From Clostridia bacterium (GTDB lineage Bacteria > Bacillota > Clostridia > Christensenellales > Aristaeellaceae), in the NCBI GenBank assembly GCA_017395685.1, contig JAFQOD010000051.1, forward strand, positions 1 to 64,000: a stretch of DNA of 64,000 nt, written 5' to 3'. How positions within the stretch are numbered: the stretch's first letter is position 1; each line of letters opens with the position of its first letter. The notes under the pieces are model-generated. The model was given only the letters and a program-made list of their open reading frames with translations. It was not told where the DNA came from and made no database searches. Of the stretch, positions 27,898-35,877 are shown piece after piece. The position numbers and the translations under genes are program-made.

Positions 27898-29007
27898 ATG
27901 GAATTTTTCGCCACTGCGGCCTTTGGTTTGGAAGGCCTGGTTAAAAAGGAATTAAATAAATTGGGATTGGAAGCTAAGGGCGAAACCGGAGGAGCTCGAT
28001 TTGAGGCCACCCCAGCCCAAGCTTTTTCTGCCAATCTGTGGCTGCGTACCGCTGATCGTGTACTTTTGATTGTGGGCGAAAAGAAGGTGTTGTCCTTTGA
28101 GGAATTGTTTCAATTCGTAAAATCATTGCCCTGGGAAAAATATCTGCCGAAGGATGCACGGTTTCCAGTAAACGGAAAATGTGCCCGTAGTCAATTGATG
28201 AGTGTCCGTGATTGCCAGGCTATTACGAAGAAGGCAATCGTTGAAAGGCTTAAAGAACGATATAAAACCCAATGGTTCAGCGAATCTGGCGCCGAATATC
28301 CGATAGACATTTCTATTCATGGGGATATTGCGCGTCTTACTATCGATACCAGCGGTGTTGCGCTTAACCGAAGGGGATATCGCACCTGGAACGGTGAAGC
28401 CCCTCTCCGGGAAACGCTGGCGGCTGCGCTGGTTATGCTTTCTCCTTTGCGTGCTGATACTCCGCTGTGGGATCCATGCTGCGGAACAGGAACGCTGCTG
28501 ATTGAGGCCGCCTATATTCGTTCACATCGCGCACCGGGGCTTACCCGTGAATTTGCTTGTGAAAAATGGCCTATATTTCCAAAAAAAGAAATGGAATTGA
28601 TTCGTGAAGAAGCGAGAGCACGTTTTGATCCGTCTTTGATCGGATGCATTGGCGGCAGCGACATAGATCCTGAGGCATTGGTTCTGTGCAAACGGCACTT
28701 GAAGCAGGCGGGAATCGGCGGAAAAGTAACGGTAATGGAAAAAGATTTGCGGGATTTACAATTGGATTTGGAAAATCCTCTATTCCTGATCAATCCGCCA
28801 TATGGGGAGCGTTTAAGCGATCGTAAGGGCTGCGAAATGCTGTATCGCCATTTAAGAAAATTAAGCGATCGTCATCCCAGAAGTCAGATGGGCGTCATTA
28901 CGGCACATACCGGATTTGAGCGCTGTTATGGGAAACGGGCGGATCATAAAAGGCGTTTATATAACGGCCGGCTTGAGTGTGAATTCTTGCAATACAATAA
29001 TCGATAA
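27898..29007 (+). CDS. THUMP-domain 23S rRNA guanine-N2 methyltransferase (RlmL/YpsC family)
   Basis: SAM-dependent RNA methyltransferase of 369 residues, likely making m2G in 23S rRNA. The N-terminal ferredoxin-like and THUMP region (about 1-160) precedes a Rossmann methylase with DPCCGTGTLLIEAA near residue 195 and the catalytic NPPYGERL near residue 298, the amino-group methylation motif. The ATG at 27898 follows GGAGGAGTGAGG. Monocistronic, with its own terminator. The C-terminal hydroxylase half of E. coli RlmKL is absent, as usual in Bacillota. Confidence 0.9.
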   Translation: MEFFATAAFGLEGLVKKELNKLGLEAKGETGGARFEATPAQAFSANLWLRTADRVLLIVGEKKVLSFEELFQFVKSLPWEKYLPKDARFPVNGKCARSQLMSVRDCQAITKKAIVERLKERYKTQWFSESGAEYPIDISIHGDIARLTIDTSGVALNRRGYRTWNGEAPLRETLAAALVMLSPLRADTPLWDPCCGTGTLLIEAAYIRSHRAPGLTREFACEKWPIFPKKEMELIREEARARFDPSLIGCIGGSDIDPEALVLCKRHLKQAGIGGKVTVMEKDLRDLQLDLENPLFLINPPYGERLSDRKGCEMLYRHLRKLSDRHPRSQMGVITAHTGFERCYGKRADHKRRLYNGRLECEFLQYNNR

Positions 29008-29040
29008 TAGCAGCTGCACTTCGGCACAGCTTTGCAATTT

Positions 29041-29070
29041 AAAACCGCGGAAGATACATCCGCGGTTCAT
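29041..29070 (+). terminator. bidirectional terminator
   Basis: AACCGCGGA / TCCGCGGTT is a perfect 9-bp hairpin between convergent genes. Minus-strand reading ends in TTTTAAATT; the plus side is T-rich. Confidence 0.7.
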
Positions 29071-29074
29071 TTAT

Positions 29075-29158
29075 TTATCGTCTCTTGCTCCGTGCGATGG
29101 CACGAATCAGTCCCCTAATTCCTCTTGGAGCGCGCATACAAATGATATGAATTGCCAC
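29075..29158 (-). CDS. spoVM: SpoVM-like spore-coat anchoring micro-protein
   Basis: The 27-codon frame starts with GTG, 5 nt after GGAGGG, and ends before a terminator. Its core RAPRGIRGLIRAIA lines up without gaps with Bacillus subtilis SpoVM KLPKFLGGIVRAML: the proline, the second glycine and the Arg-Ala pair are identical and basic or aliphatic positions are kept. SpoVM is a 26-residue amphipathic helix that marks the forespore membrane by its curvature and anchors SpoIVA. The C-terminus is basic (SKRR) as in SpoVM. An overlapping ATG one base upstream opens a 17-codon frame with no such match. The family call rests on my pattern alignment of a very short protein. Confidence 0.6.
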   Translation of the reverse strand: MAIHIICMRAPRGIRGLIRAIARSKRR

Positions 29159-29169
29159 ATGATCCCTCC

Positions 29170-29364
29170 TCAATGACGAATTAATAAAAGCCCGGCAAGA
29201 ATCAGTAATGCCCCAAGAAAAGCTATCCATGCCCAGAATGGAACGCAGATCAGAATTAACAGGATGCCAAGGCCAATTAAAACAAAACCAATAATACGCA
29301 AAATCGAACTTTTTCCGCTTGGATAGCTTTGCTTTCGCACCTCGCACTGATTCTGCCAAGGCAT
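29170..29364 (-). CDS. small two-helix membrane protein
   Basis: The 64-residue protein starts at an ATG placed 6 nt after an almost perfect GGGAGGTGAT ribosome site. A hydrophilic N-terminus with one Cys is followed by two hydrophobic helices (about 23-39 and 43-61) separated by a tight CVPFWAW turn. I do not recognise the family. It is 11 nt before the SpoVM-like gene and downstream of uxuA on the same strand. The ribosome site can pair with CCTCCCG 28 nt upstream, which may limit its translation. Confidence 0.6.
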   Translation of the reverse strand: MPWQNQCEVRKQSYPSGKSSILRIIGFVLIGLGILLILICVPFWAWIAFLGALLILAGLLLIRH

Positions 29365-29372
29365 AAAAATCA

Positions 29373-29407
29373 CCTCCCGCTTTCAATCTATGATCAAAAA
29401 CGGGAGG
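29373..29407 (-). promoter_or_regulatory. stem able to mask the ribosome site of the small membrane protein
   Basis: On the minus strand CCTCCCG (29401-29407) is perfectly complementary to CGGGAGG (29373-29379), the ribosome site of the 64-residue protein, with a 21-nt loop. It may also act as a weak terminator for uxuA (CTCCCG then TTTTTG). Confidence 0.4.
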
Positions 29408-29437
29408 CTATGTATCAATTGGGATTATCAGATATTA

Positions 29438-30508
29438 TTAGCCTTTGGCATTGCGTTCGATAGCTTCCCAGAGGCCGGAAAGATAAGTGGCGCCCAGGGC
29501 GCGATCATACAAGCCATAGCCAGGCATGGCCACTTCGCCCCAGATCAGGCGGCCGTGGTCAGGACGAATAGGCCCATCAAACCCGGTTTCGTACAATGCT
29601 TTCATAATAGCATACATGTCGAGAGAGCCAAGGCTGGTAGGATGGGGCGCTTCGTCAAACTTACCAGGGGCAAGGTGATTTACATTACGAACATGAGCGA
29701 AATGAATGCGGCCTTTAAAAGCGCGGATCATATCCGGAATGTCATTCTTGGGATTGGAACCAAGAGAACCGGTGCACAGGGTCAGGCCGTTTTCCTTATC
29801 AGGAACGGCATTGAGAAGCCTGAGGATCTTTTCCTTCCCGGTAATAATGCGGGGGAGATTAAATACAGGCCAAGCAGGATCGTCAGGATGAATGGCCATA
29901 TTAATGCCGTACTTTTTGCAGGTGGGCATGATCGCTTTGAGGAAATAGACCAGATTCTGGAACAGCTTTTCCTCATCGACATCCTTATACAGTTCAAACA
30001 GTTCCTTTACACGGGCCATGCGCTCAGGTTCCCAGCCAGGAAGTACGAACCCATCGGAGTTGGCTTCCATATCGGAAAGCATATGCTCAAAATCCATTTT
30101 ATCCACCAATTCCTGATCGTAAGAAAGGCAGGAGGAACCATCGGGAAGAGGCTTTTTCAGATCAGAACGAGTCCAATCGAAAACAGGCATAAAATTATAG
30201 CAAACCATGTGTACATCGGCTTTGCCAAGACGTTCCAGGGTCTGAATGTAGTTATCAATATACTGATCACGGGTGGGGAGACCTACCTTGATATCATCAT
30301 GAATGTTGACACTTTCGATACCGGAAAGACGAAGTCCTGCCGCCTCTACTTCCGCTTTCATGGCGTCAATCCGCTCCTGCGGCCATACCTGGCCAGGAGT
30401 AGTATCATACAGAGTAGTGATAACGCCTTTGACCATGGGGATCTGACGAATCTGCTGCAGAGATACGCTGTCAAAACCGGTGCCGTACCAACGAAGTGTC
30501 ATTTTCAT
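29438..30508 (-). CDS. uxuA: mannonate dehydratase
   Basis: Converts D-mannonate to 2-keto-3-deoxygluconate in glucuronate catabolism. The 356-residue TIM-barrel protein starts with the diagnostic MTLRWYGTGFD pattern and contains GIESVNIHDDIK, FAHVRNV and GPIRPDHGR motifs whose His, Asp and Cys residues form the metal site. Full length. Only 23 nt separate it from the PHP gene upstream and I see no terminator between them, so it may be the last gene of the hydrogenase-like cluster's transcript. Uronate substrates would come from glucuronoxylan, fitting the arabinosidases and GH43 in this window. No uxaC, uxuB, kdgK or kdgA is nearby. Confidence 0.94.
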   Translation of the reverse strand: MKMTLRWYGTGFDSVSLQQIRQIPMVKGVITTLYDTTPGQVWPQERIDAMKAEVEAAGLRLSGIESVNIHDDIKVGLPTRDQYIDNYIQTLERLGKADVHMVCYNFMPVFDWTRSDLKKPLPDGSSCLSYDQELVDKMDFEHMLSDMEANSDGFVLPGWEPERMARVKELFELYKDVDEEKLFQNLVYFLKAIMPTCKKYGINMAIHPDDPAWPVFNLPRIITGKEKILRLLNAVPDKENGLTLCTGSLGSNPKNDIPDMIRAFKGRIHFAHVRNVNHLAPGKFDEAPHPTSLGSLDMYAIMKALYETGFDGPIRPDHGRLIWGEVAMPGYGLYDRALGATYLSGLWEAIERNAKG

Positions 30509-30531
30509 AGGAATCCCCTCATCTTTCTATC

Positions 30532-31245
30532 TTATCCTATATTCTTTTTGCTTTGAAGCCATTGTAGGAATGCCTGAACGGATCTTTCGGGCAATCTCAG
30601 CATGAATTCTCTTTCCTGAATATCCCCCAGATAATGGGCATCTGAGGAATGAAGCACATGTCTTCCATCCTGCGCATCCAAGGGGCAGGGAAGATGCCGC
30701 CACACTTCAACAGTCGGGAAGGATTCATCAGCAGGCATCATGCCCAGATTAATCAAAAGGCCGTTTGAACCACGATTGATATGGGCCGGAACCGGAACAC
30801 CTCCGGCATCTCGGACCATCTGTGCACACTGGGATAGGGACAAATCTGTTGCGCCAATTAGCAAAGCATCTTCATAAGCAACGATTTCATCATCCTCATT
30901 CATGATGCGTTGTTCACCAAACAGAGATGGCTTATTCTTCCGTTTGGGGAGATGCCGTCTTAGGCTCTCACCAAATTCAACAGCGACATCTACGCTGGGA
31001 AAGTATCCTAGCATATGTACTTCTTCCCGTGTCGTTATCTCGATGGCAGGAATCAACAAAACTCCATATGCTTCGGCGATTAATTGCGCGGCAGGCAAAT
31101 TCAGGGCGCTGTTATGATCGGCAATTGCCACCATATCCAGGCCTTTTACCACAGCCATACCCAGGATATTGCCCGGCGTCATCTCATCATCGCCGCAAGG
31201 GGAAAGGCAGGAGTGAATATGTAAATCCGCAAACAACTCCATCAT
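30532..31245 (-). CDS. PHP-domain phosphoesterase
   Basis: Protein of 237 residues with a PHP metal-dependent phosphoesterase fold: DLHIHSCLSPCGDDEMTP near the N-terminus, AIADHN near residue 41, a later AHINR and a C-terminal SSDAHYLGDI supply the usual His/Asp metal ligands. The substrate is unknown. It begins one nucleotide after the stop of the DRTGG gene and has no ribosome site of its own, so it is translated by coupling. In Clostridia this protein recurs in the same cluster with DRTGG, anti-sigma-type ATPase and hydrogenase-like genes, often beside NADH-dependent [FeFe]-hydrogenase genes. Confidence 0.85.
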   Translation of the reverse strand: MMELFADLHIHSCLSPCGDDEMTPGNILGMAVVKGLDMVAIADHNSALNLPAAQLIAEAYGVLLIPAIEITTREEVHMLGYFPSVDVAVEFGESLRRHLPKRKNKPSLFGEQRIMNEDDEIVAYEDALLIGATDLSLSQCAQMVRDAGGVPVPAHINRGSNGLLINLGMMPADESFPTVEVWRHLPCPLDAQDGRHVLHSSDAHYLGDIQEREFMLRLPERSVQAFLQWLQSKKNIG

Positions 31246-31246
31246 T

Positions 31247-31594
31247 TTATTGCGGACTGGCGGGGATGCCGGCGGAGGTCATCCTGCCGCAGATTTCGAA
31301 GGCAGTCAAGGGGCTTTTCAGCACACACAGCCCCTCATCGGCTGCTTTGCCAATACTATCGATATCCATATCGATATTCTCCGGTAAAATGACACATGCC
31401 ATATCTGCCAGAACAGCAACAGCAATCACATTCATGTGAGTTTGTACTGTTACCCACGCCATTCCTTCTTCACCATGGGCCATTACCCAAGAAAGCAAAT
31501 CACATGTATAACCGCAGGAAACTTCACGGTCTGTAGAGAGCGCGGGGGTCTGCAACGTTGCATCCAGCAGACCGATCAGATCAGCAACTTTCAT
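31247..31594 (-). CDS. DRTGG-domain protein, second copy
   Basis: The 115-residue protein resembles the DRTGG domain, a small alpha/beta fold found in phosphotransacetylase and CBS-domain regulators and thought to bind a nucleotide or redox ligand. It carries VTVQTHMNVIAVAVLADMA and a C-terminal LTAFEICGRMTSAGI that parallels the end of the other copy (TAFTTCGRLYETGL) at 33,366-33,746. The two copies flank the ATPase and hydrogenase-like genes and probably arose by duplication. Function unproven. Confidence 0.75.
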   Translation of the reverse strand: MKVADLIGLLDATLQTPALSTDREVSCGYTCDLLSWVMAHGEEGMAWVTVQTHMNVIAVAVLADMACVILPENIDMDIDSIGKAADEGLCVLKSPLTAFEICGRMTSAGIPASPQ

Positions 31595-31614
31595 AGTATC
31601 CTCCCAAATATCTG

Positions 31615-32919
31615 TTATTCACGTTTTGTCTGCGCCAATTCGACCATTTGCTGTGCCATGACCTTTAACTGATCTTTCAGTTTATGGATACATCCCATCT
31701 CACTGCAATATCCGCGTACTACATCCTCAGCGAAAGTGCGGCAGGTGGGGGAGCCGCAGGAACCGCAGTCGTATCCGGGCAGACTTTCAAGAATGGCATT
31801 CATCCTTTCCATCTTCTGCATGGCAACGACCAGATTATCATCTAATTTCATGACGCTATTGGCTTCAATGGGCTGATCAAAATATAAAGGATATTTTGTC
31901 AACATAGAAGCGGGAACATCATCCACAGGATGGCGCTTGGACGCTGTATTGGATAGTTTTCGGATGGCACGCTTCCCCAGATAATTATTCTCGAATGCAA
32001 GCGGACCACCAACACAGCCGCATAGGCAAGCCGAGCCTTCGAAAAAAGTGAGATCATTCAGACGGTTATTTTCAATTTCTTCCAGTACGCGGATAACATT
32101 CTGGATACCATCTACAGCAAGGGAATTTTCAGGGCAGACTACATTCGCTTCGCCGCTTCCGGCTGCCCAGCGGATACCGTAATAGGTAGCGGTGGTTTCT
32201 GTAGGATTATTTTGAAGCGCTGCAACATGCGGCAAAAGAAGGCCGTAGATTTCCATCATGGAAATGGCGCCGTCTACGGCAGACTTTTCCTGGCCGATGG
32301 GATTGCGGATGGCGGTCATCTTGGCAGGGCAAGGGGTGATAAAGAAAACACCCACATCCTCAGGCGGACAATCATGCTTGCGGCAAAATTCTTGCCTTGC
32401 AATCATGGCGGCCACTTCCATCGGCTGACGTACATCCACGATATGGGGAATAAGATCAGGAAAACGTTCCTGGATCAGACGTACAACAGCGGGACATGCG
32501 GAAGAAATCAGCGGACGGGGGAGGCCGGGCTCTCTTAACTTTTCGCGGACGGCACGACTGACGATATCCGCACCGCGAGCTACTTCAAACACATCATCGA
32601 AACCGATCTTCTTTAATGCTTCCAGTACAGGACCGAAGGATTTCAAATTTTTGAATTGTCCGTACAAGGAGGGGGCGGGCAGTGCAATGGCATATTTATA
32701 GCCGTGAATTACACTGATATCGTCAGTGATGGCAACCTTGGCATGATAATCGCAAATTCGGATGCATTCGCCGCAATCAATACAACGTTCATCAATAATA
32801 TGAGCGCGGCCATTACGGACACGAATAGCCTCGGTGGGACAATGCTTCAAGCAATTCGTACATCCCTTGCAGCGGGTTTTATCCAATCGAACGGAATGAT
32901 AACGTTTCATTTGTTCCAT
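31615..32919 (-). CDS. [FeFe]-hydrogenase-like protein with ferredoxin and PF04060 Fe-S domains
   Basis: The 434-residue protein has two N-terminal [4Fe-4S] motifs (CKGCTNCLKHCP near 18 and CIDCGECIRICD near 45), then the [FeFe]-hydrogenase large-subunit fold with variant H-cluster motifs SSACP, TPCPAK and EGSACLCGC, and a C-terminal CGSCGSPTC Fe-S motif near residue 398. The H-cluster cysteines are largely kept but the flanking residues differ from the catalytic TSCCP and MPCxxK motifs, as in sensory or putative regulatory (HsfB-like) hydrogenases. It is soluble. It lies between an ATPase gene and a DRTGG gene in a conserved cluster; whether it makes H2 or senses redox state cannot be decided from sequence. 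Confidence 0.85.
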   Translation of the reverse strand: MEQMKRYHSVRLDKTRCKGCTNCLKHCPTEAIRVRNGRAHIIDERCIDCGECIRICDYHAKVAITDDISVIHGYKYAIALPAPSLYGQFKNLKSFGPVLEALKKIGFDDVFEVARGADIVSRAVREKLREPGLPRPLISSACPAVVRLIQERFPDLIPHIVDVRQPMEVAAMIARQEFCRKHDCPPEDVGVFFITPCPAKMTAIRNPIGQEKSAVDGAISMMEIYGLLLPHVAALQNNPTETTATYYGIRWAAGSGEANVVCPENSLAVDGIQNVIRVLEEIENNRLNDLTFFEGSACLCGCVGGPLAFENNYLGKRAIRKLSNTASKRHPVDDVPASMLTKYPLYFDQPIEANSVMKLDDNLVVAMQKMERMNAILESLPGYDCGSCGSPTCRTFAEDVVRGYCSEMGCIHKLKDQLKVMAQQMVELAQTKRE

Positions 32920-32943
32920 GAAATCAAGCCTGCTTTCTTAACA

Positions 32944-33369
32944 TTAAACCAGATTGAAGCGCATACTGATTCGCGTGCCTTTACCGAGCTCACTGTCAAT
33001 CTCGAATCCATCTGCATTGCGCTTCATGTTGGGAAGACCCATACCAGCGCCAAAGCCTAGGGAACGGGCTTCTTCATTAGCGGTGGAATATCCTTCCTTC
33101 ATTGCCATAGATATATCGGGAATACCAGGGCCCACATCCTGTGAGGTAAGGCTGATACCTTTTTCATCAACCTCAAGAATCAGTTCGCCACCCATGGAGT
33201 GAATGACCAGATTCAATTCCACTTCATAAGAGGCCACGGCAACCCGGCGTAATACCATGCTGGCCACTCCTAGCTGCTTTAGCTTTCGTTTGATATCAGC
33301 AGAGGCCTCACCGGCTCTGGTATAATCACCGGATGCAACCGGATAAACTGTATGAATAAAAGCACTCAT
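32944..33369 (-). CDS. anti-sigma-factor-type GHKL ATPase (RsbW-like)
   Basis: The 141-residue protein is a lone HATPase_c domain. The nucleotide-binding boxes are DVGPGIPD near residue 77 and GFGAGMGLPNMKR near residue 105, with an N box of the EVELNLVIHS type near residue 50. It has no histidine phosphoacceptor or receiver domain, so it is of the RsbW/SpoIIAB type: a serine kinase or partner-switching factor. The gene overlaps the DRTGG gene by 4 nt. In hydrogenase-linked clusters it probably signals with the neighbouring DRTGG and Fe-S proteins; the target is unknown. Confidence 0.82.
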   Translation of the reverse strand: MSAFIHTVYPVASGDYTRAGEASADIKRKLKQLGVASMVLRRVAVASYEVELNLVIHSMGGELILEVDEKGISLTSQDVGPGIPDISMAMKEGYSTANEEARSLGFGAGMGLPNMKRNADGFEIDSELGKGTRISMRFNLV

Positions 33370-33746
33370 GTTTGTTTATCCTCCTGCGGCCATGTAATGG
33401 ACACACCCTTTAAACCGGTTTCATACAAACGTCCGCAAGTTGTAAAAGCGGTCTCGCGGGTGGAAATGACGGTCATGCCCAAATCTTTAGCATCTTCCAG
33501 AATTGCGGCGGTCGGTACCTTTCCGCGGCAGAATACAATACATTTTAGATCCAGCATATCTGCGGTTCTGATTACATGGGGATTTACAAGGCCTGTAATC
33601 AATACAGTTCTATCACTAACGAAGGCCAATACATCGCTCATTAAATCTGAACAAAAGGCGGAAAATACCGGTGTTTCCAGTTTGTCTTCTCCACAGAGCA
33701 CTTTGGCCCGCAAAAGATCTACCATATCCTGAATCGTCATAGACAT
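33366..33746 (-). CDS. DRTGG-domain protein, first copy
   Basis: Protein of 126 residues, first gene of the cluster behind a near-perfect promoter. It has the DRTGG fold pattern: a VDLLRAKVLCGEDKLET opening, a hydrophobic core VLITGLVNPHVIRTADML and the C-terminal TAFTTCGRLYETGL. It shares this pattern with the second copy 1.8 kb downstream. The stop overlaps the start of the ATPase gene by 4 nt (ATGA type), so the two are coupled and may act as a pair. Ligand and target are unknown. Confidence 0.78.
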   Translation of the reverse strand: MSMTIQDMVDLLRAKVLCGEDKLETPVFSAFCSDLMSDVLAFVSDRTVLITGLVNPHVIRTADMLDLKCIVFCRGKVPTAAILEDAKDLGMTVISTRETAFTTCGRLYETGLKGVSITWPQEDKQT

Positions 33747-33778
33747 CCCCCAATAATCTGCATATATTCTTATTGAAT

Positions 33779-33807
33779 ACTATACATGTTTTAGGACGTT
33801 CTGTCAA
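33779..33807 (-). promoter_or_regulatory. sigma-A promoter of DRTGG/hydrogenase-like cluster
   Basis: TTGACA (33802-33807), 17-bp spacer, TATAGT (33779-33784) on the minus strand, about 32 bp before the first start codon. Confidence 0.8.
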
Positions 33808-33871
33808 CCTAGATAGATTGGCAGAAGCCATTTACATTGAAAATTTGGCCAATTATTCTATAAAAAGATGC

Positions 33872-33893
33872 AAAAAAGGAGGCGTACGCCTCC
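33872..33893 (-). terminator. terminator of the sugar oxidation operon
   Basis: The palindrome GGAGGCGTACGCCTCC followed on the minus strand by T6, just after the Gfo/Idh/MocA gene. Confidence 0.8.
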
Positions 33894-33914
33894 ATAATTG
33901 AATTAAACTGAAAG

Positions 33915-34976
33915 TCAAAGAATTACTTCATGTCCGGTACGGGCCGATTCATAAATACCATCCAGAATTCTCATCAGGGTTACGCCGTCTTCAGCAGGGT
34001 TGCGACATGGAATGCCATCTGTCACACAATCAACGAAATGATTGATCTCATTTTCGAACAATCCGCCGAAGCTGAGTGCGGTTGGCACGGTTAACTCAAC
34101 ATTGGTCATGTAATTACTCATTGTGGAATAAATCTTTAATTCCGGGCTGAGTTTGGCGCCTGCTTTGGTACCGAAGAATTCGATGTCACCCCGATCCTTC
34201 TCCAGATTCAGGGAAAAGCTGGCTTCAACAGAAATAACGCTGCCATTATCAAAACGGATCAAAGCTGTAACGGCATCTTCCACGTTGCAAACATCGTCTT
34301 GGCCTGCAGAAACGGATTTATATCCGCAGCTACCTTTGATCTCTTTGCGATTATAAAGCTTCTGGAAAGTGGCGCCATATACAGAAACCGGTTTATGGTT
34401 ACCCATTAGATAACGAGTCAGATCGATCACATGAACGCCCAGATCGATAAGCGGACCGCCGCCCGACCGATCCTTATCTCCGAACCAGCCGCCCGGATTG
34501 CCGTTGCGGCGAAGATATGTGGCCTTCGCATAGTAAATTTCGCCAAACTGATCATCGGCAATCAGATCGCTGAGAATAGCACAATCATTACCAAAGCGTC
34601 GAACAAATCCAATCATCAGCAGCTTTCCGGCTTCTTTTGCCGCAGTCATCATCTTTTCTGCCTCAATAGCATTCATGGCCATGGGCTTTTCACAAAGCAC
34701 ATGTTTTCCGGCTTTTAGTGCAGCGATTGTGCAGGGAGCGTGTGCGCTATTCCAGGTACAAACGGAGACAGCGTCAATTTCCGGCAGTTCCTTCAGCATG
34801 GTTTCGCAATCCAGGTAACGGCGATTGACACCGTATTCTTCGCCGCGCTTATTTACCTGTTTTTCATCAATATCACAAAGAGCATAAATTTCTACCTTTG
34901 GATTTTTCTGATATGCATCCAGATGAACCTGGGAAATGCCGCCACATCCGATTACAGCCACCTTTATTTTTTCCAT
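33915..34976 (-). CDS. Gfo/Idh/MocA-family oxidoreductase
   Basis: NAD(P)-dependent sugar or polyol dehydrogenase of 353 residues. The N-terminal Rossmann motif is VAVIGCGGISQVHLDAY, and the family motif with the catalytic lysine is CEKPMA near residue 95; the C-terminal half is the substrate domain with DLGVHVIDL. Substrate unknown; related enzymes oxidise inositols, pseudo-glucosides or C-glycoside sugars. It starts 2 nt after the isomerase gene and is the last of three genes. The combination with a sugar phosphate isomerase-fold protein and an alcohol dehydrogenase suggests a pathway for an oxidised or cyclic sugar. Confidence 0.88.
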   Translation of the reverse strand: MEKIKVAVIGCGGISQVHLDAYQKNPKVEIYALCDIDEKQVNKRGEEYGVNRRYLDCETMLKELPEIDAVSVCTWNSAHAPCTIAALKAGKHVLCEKPMAMNAIEAEKMMTAAKEAGKLLMIGFVRRFGNDCAILSDLIADDQFGEIYYAKATYLRRNGNPGGWFGDKDRSGGGPLIDLGVHVIDLTRYLMGNHKPVSVYGATFQKLYNRKEIKGSCGYKSVSAGQDDVCNVEDAVTALIRFDNGSVISVEASFSLNLEKDRGDIEFFGTKAGAKLSPELKIYSTMSNYMTNVELTVPTALSFGGLFENEINHFVDCVTDGIPCRNPAEDGVTLMRILDGIYESARTGHEVIL

Positions 34977-34978
34977 GA

Positions 34979-35824
34979 TTAAATCCTTTCTTTCAAAAAG
35001 TTCACAGCCAAGGCGATATCATCTGCAGGGCAAGGGCCTACTTCACGTTCAATGGTCAAAAATCCTTTGTAACCGATCGCTTCCAAGGCATCCAGGTAGG
35101 GAACAAAGGGAACGCTGCCTTTACCCAGCGGCACTTCTTCAAAACAGGGGCCATTCTCGGTTTCATTGGTACCATTGGTAAGCCCATAAACCACTTCGGG
35201 ATCTGGGGTGTGCAGCATAACGCCATCTTTGGCGTGGGTATGAACGATATAAGGCGCCAGATTATGTACGGCCTGCACGGGATCATCCCCGGTTACCATT
35301 ACCAGGTTGGCAGGATCCAGATTGACGGCAACCCCGGTGGAGTGCAGCCCGTCCAAGAAAGAGCGGAGCGTAGCAGACCTTTCGGGGCCGGTTTCGATTG
35401 CAAAATGAGCATTCATTGCATCGGCATAAGCAGCAAGCTGGCCGCAGGCATCCTGCATAATGGTATATCGCGGATGAGATTTGGAAGAGGGAACGACACC
35501 GATATGGGTGGTTACAATATCTGTTTCTAGTTCTTTAGCAAGGTCAAGAATTTTTTTGGATTTTTCAATTAATTCAGGATTGAGATCAGCATTGCCAAAT
35601 CCACGCCCGAGATCCCCACAAAGTGCGGAAATAACCAGACCGTGATCCTTCACCATTTTCAGGAAGTCTTTACGTTTCTGGCCTACCAGGTTTTCAGGGC
35701 TCATTTCACCCTTTGTAGCGTATAACTGAATCCCCTGTGCTCCAAGCGTACGGGTCATGGCCAAAGCTTCCGGAAAGGGAAGGCGAAAGGAATCGAGAAT
35801 CACACCGATGGAGAATCTGCTCAT
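34979..35824 (-). CDS. sugar phosphate isomerase/epimerase-fold (AP endonuclease 2 family) protein
   Basis: Xylose-isomerase-like TIM barrel of 281 residues. The metal-site residues appear in TTHIGVVP near residue 113, FAIETGPE near residue 143, NLDPANLVM near residue 172, HTHAKDG near residue 196 and TIEREVG near residue 260, so the Glu/Asp/His quartet is complete. No signal peptide. Such proteins include epimerases, dehydratases and inosose isomerases; the substrate cannot be read here. Middle gene of the three-gene operon, 53 nt after the dehydrogenase gene. Confidence 0.86.
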   Translation of the reverse strand: MSRFSIGVILDSFRLPFPEALAMTRTLGAQGIQLYATKGEMSPENLVGQKRKDFLKMVKDHGLVISALCGDLGRGFGNADLNPELIEKSKKILDLAKELETDIVTTHIGVVPSSKSHPRYTIMQDACGQLAAYADAMNAHFAIETGPERSATLRSFLDGLHSTGVAVNLDPANLVMVTGDDPVQAVHNLAPYIVHTHAKDGVMLHTPDPEVVYGLTNGTNETENGPCFEEVPLGKGSVPFVPYLDALEAIGYKGFLTIEREVGPCPADDIALAVNFLKERI

Positions 35825-35877
35825 GCCATTACACTCCTTATGTCATAGGATTAATGGAAAAATTACATAAGTTATAA

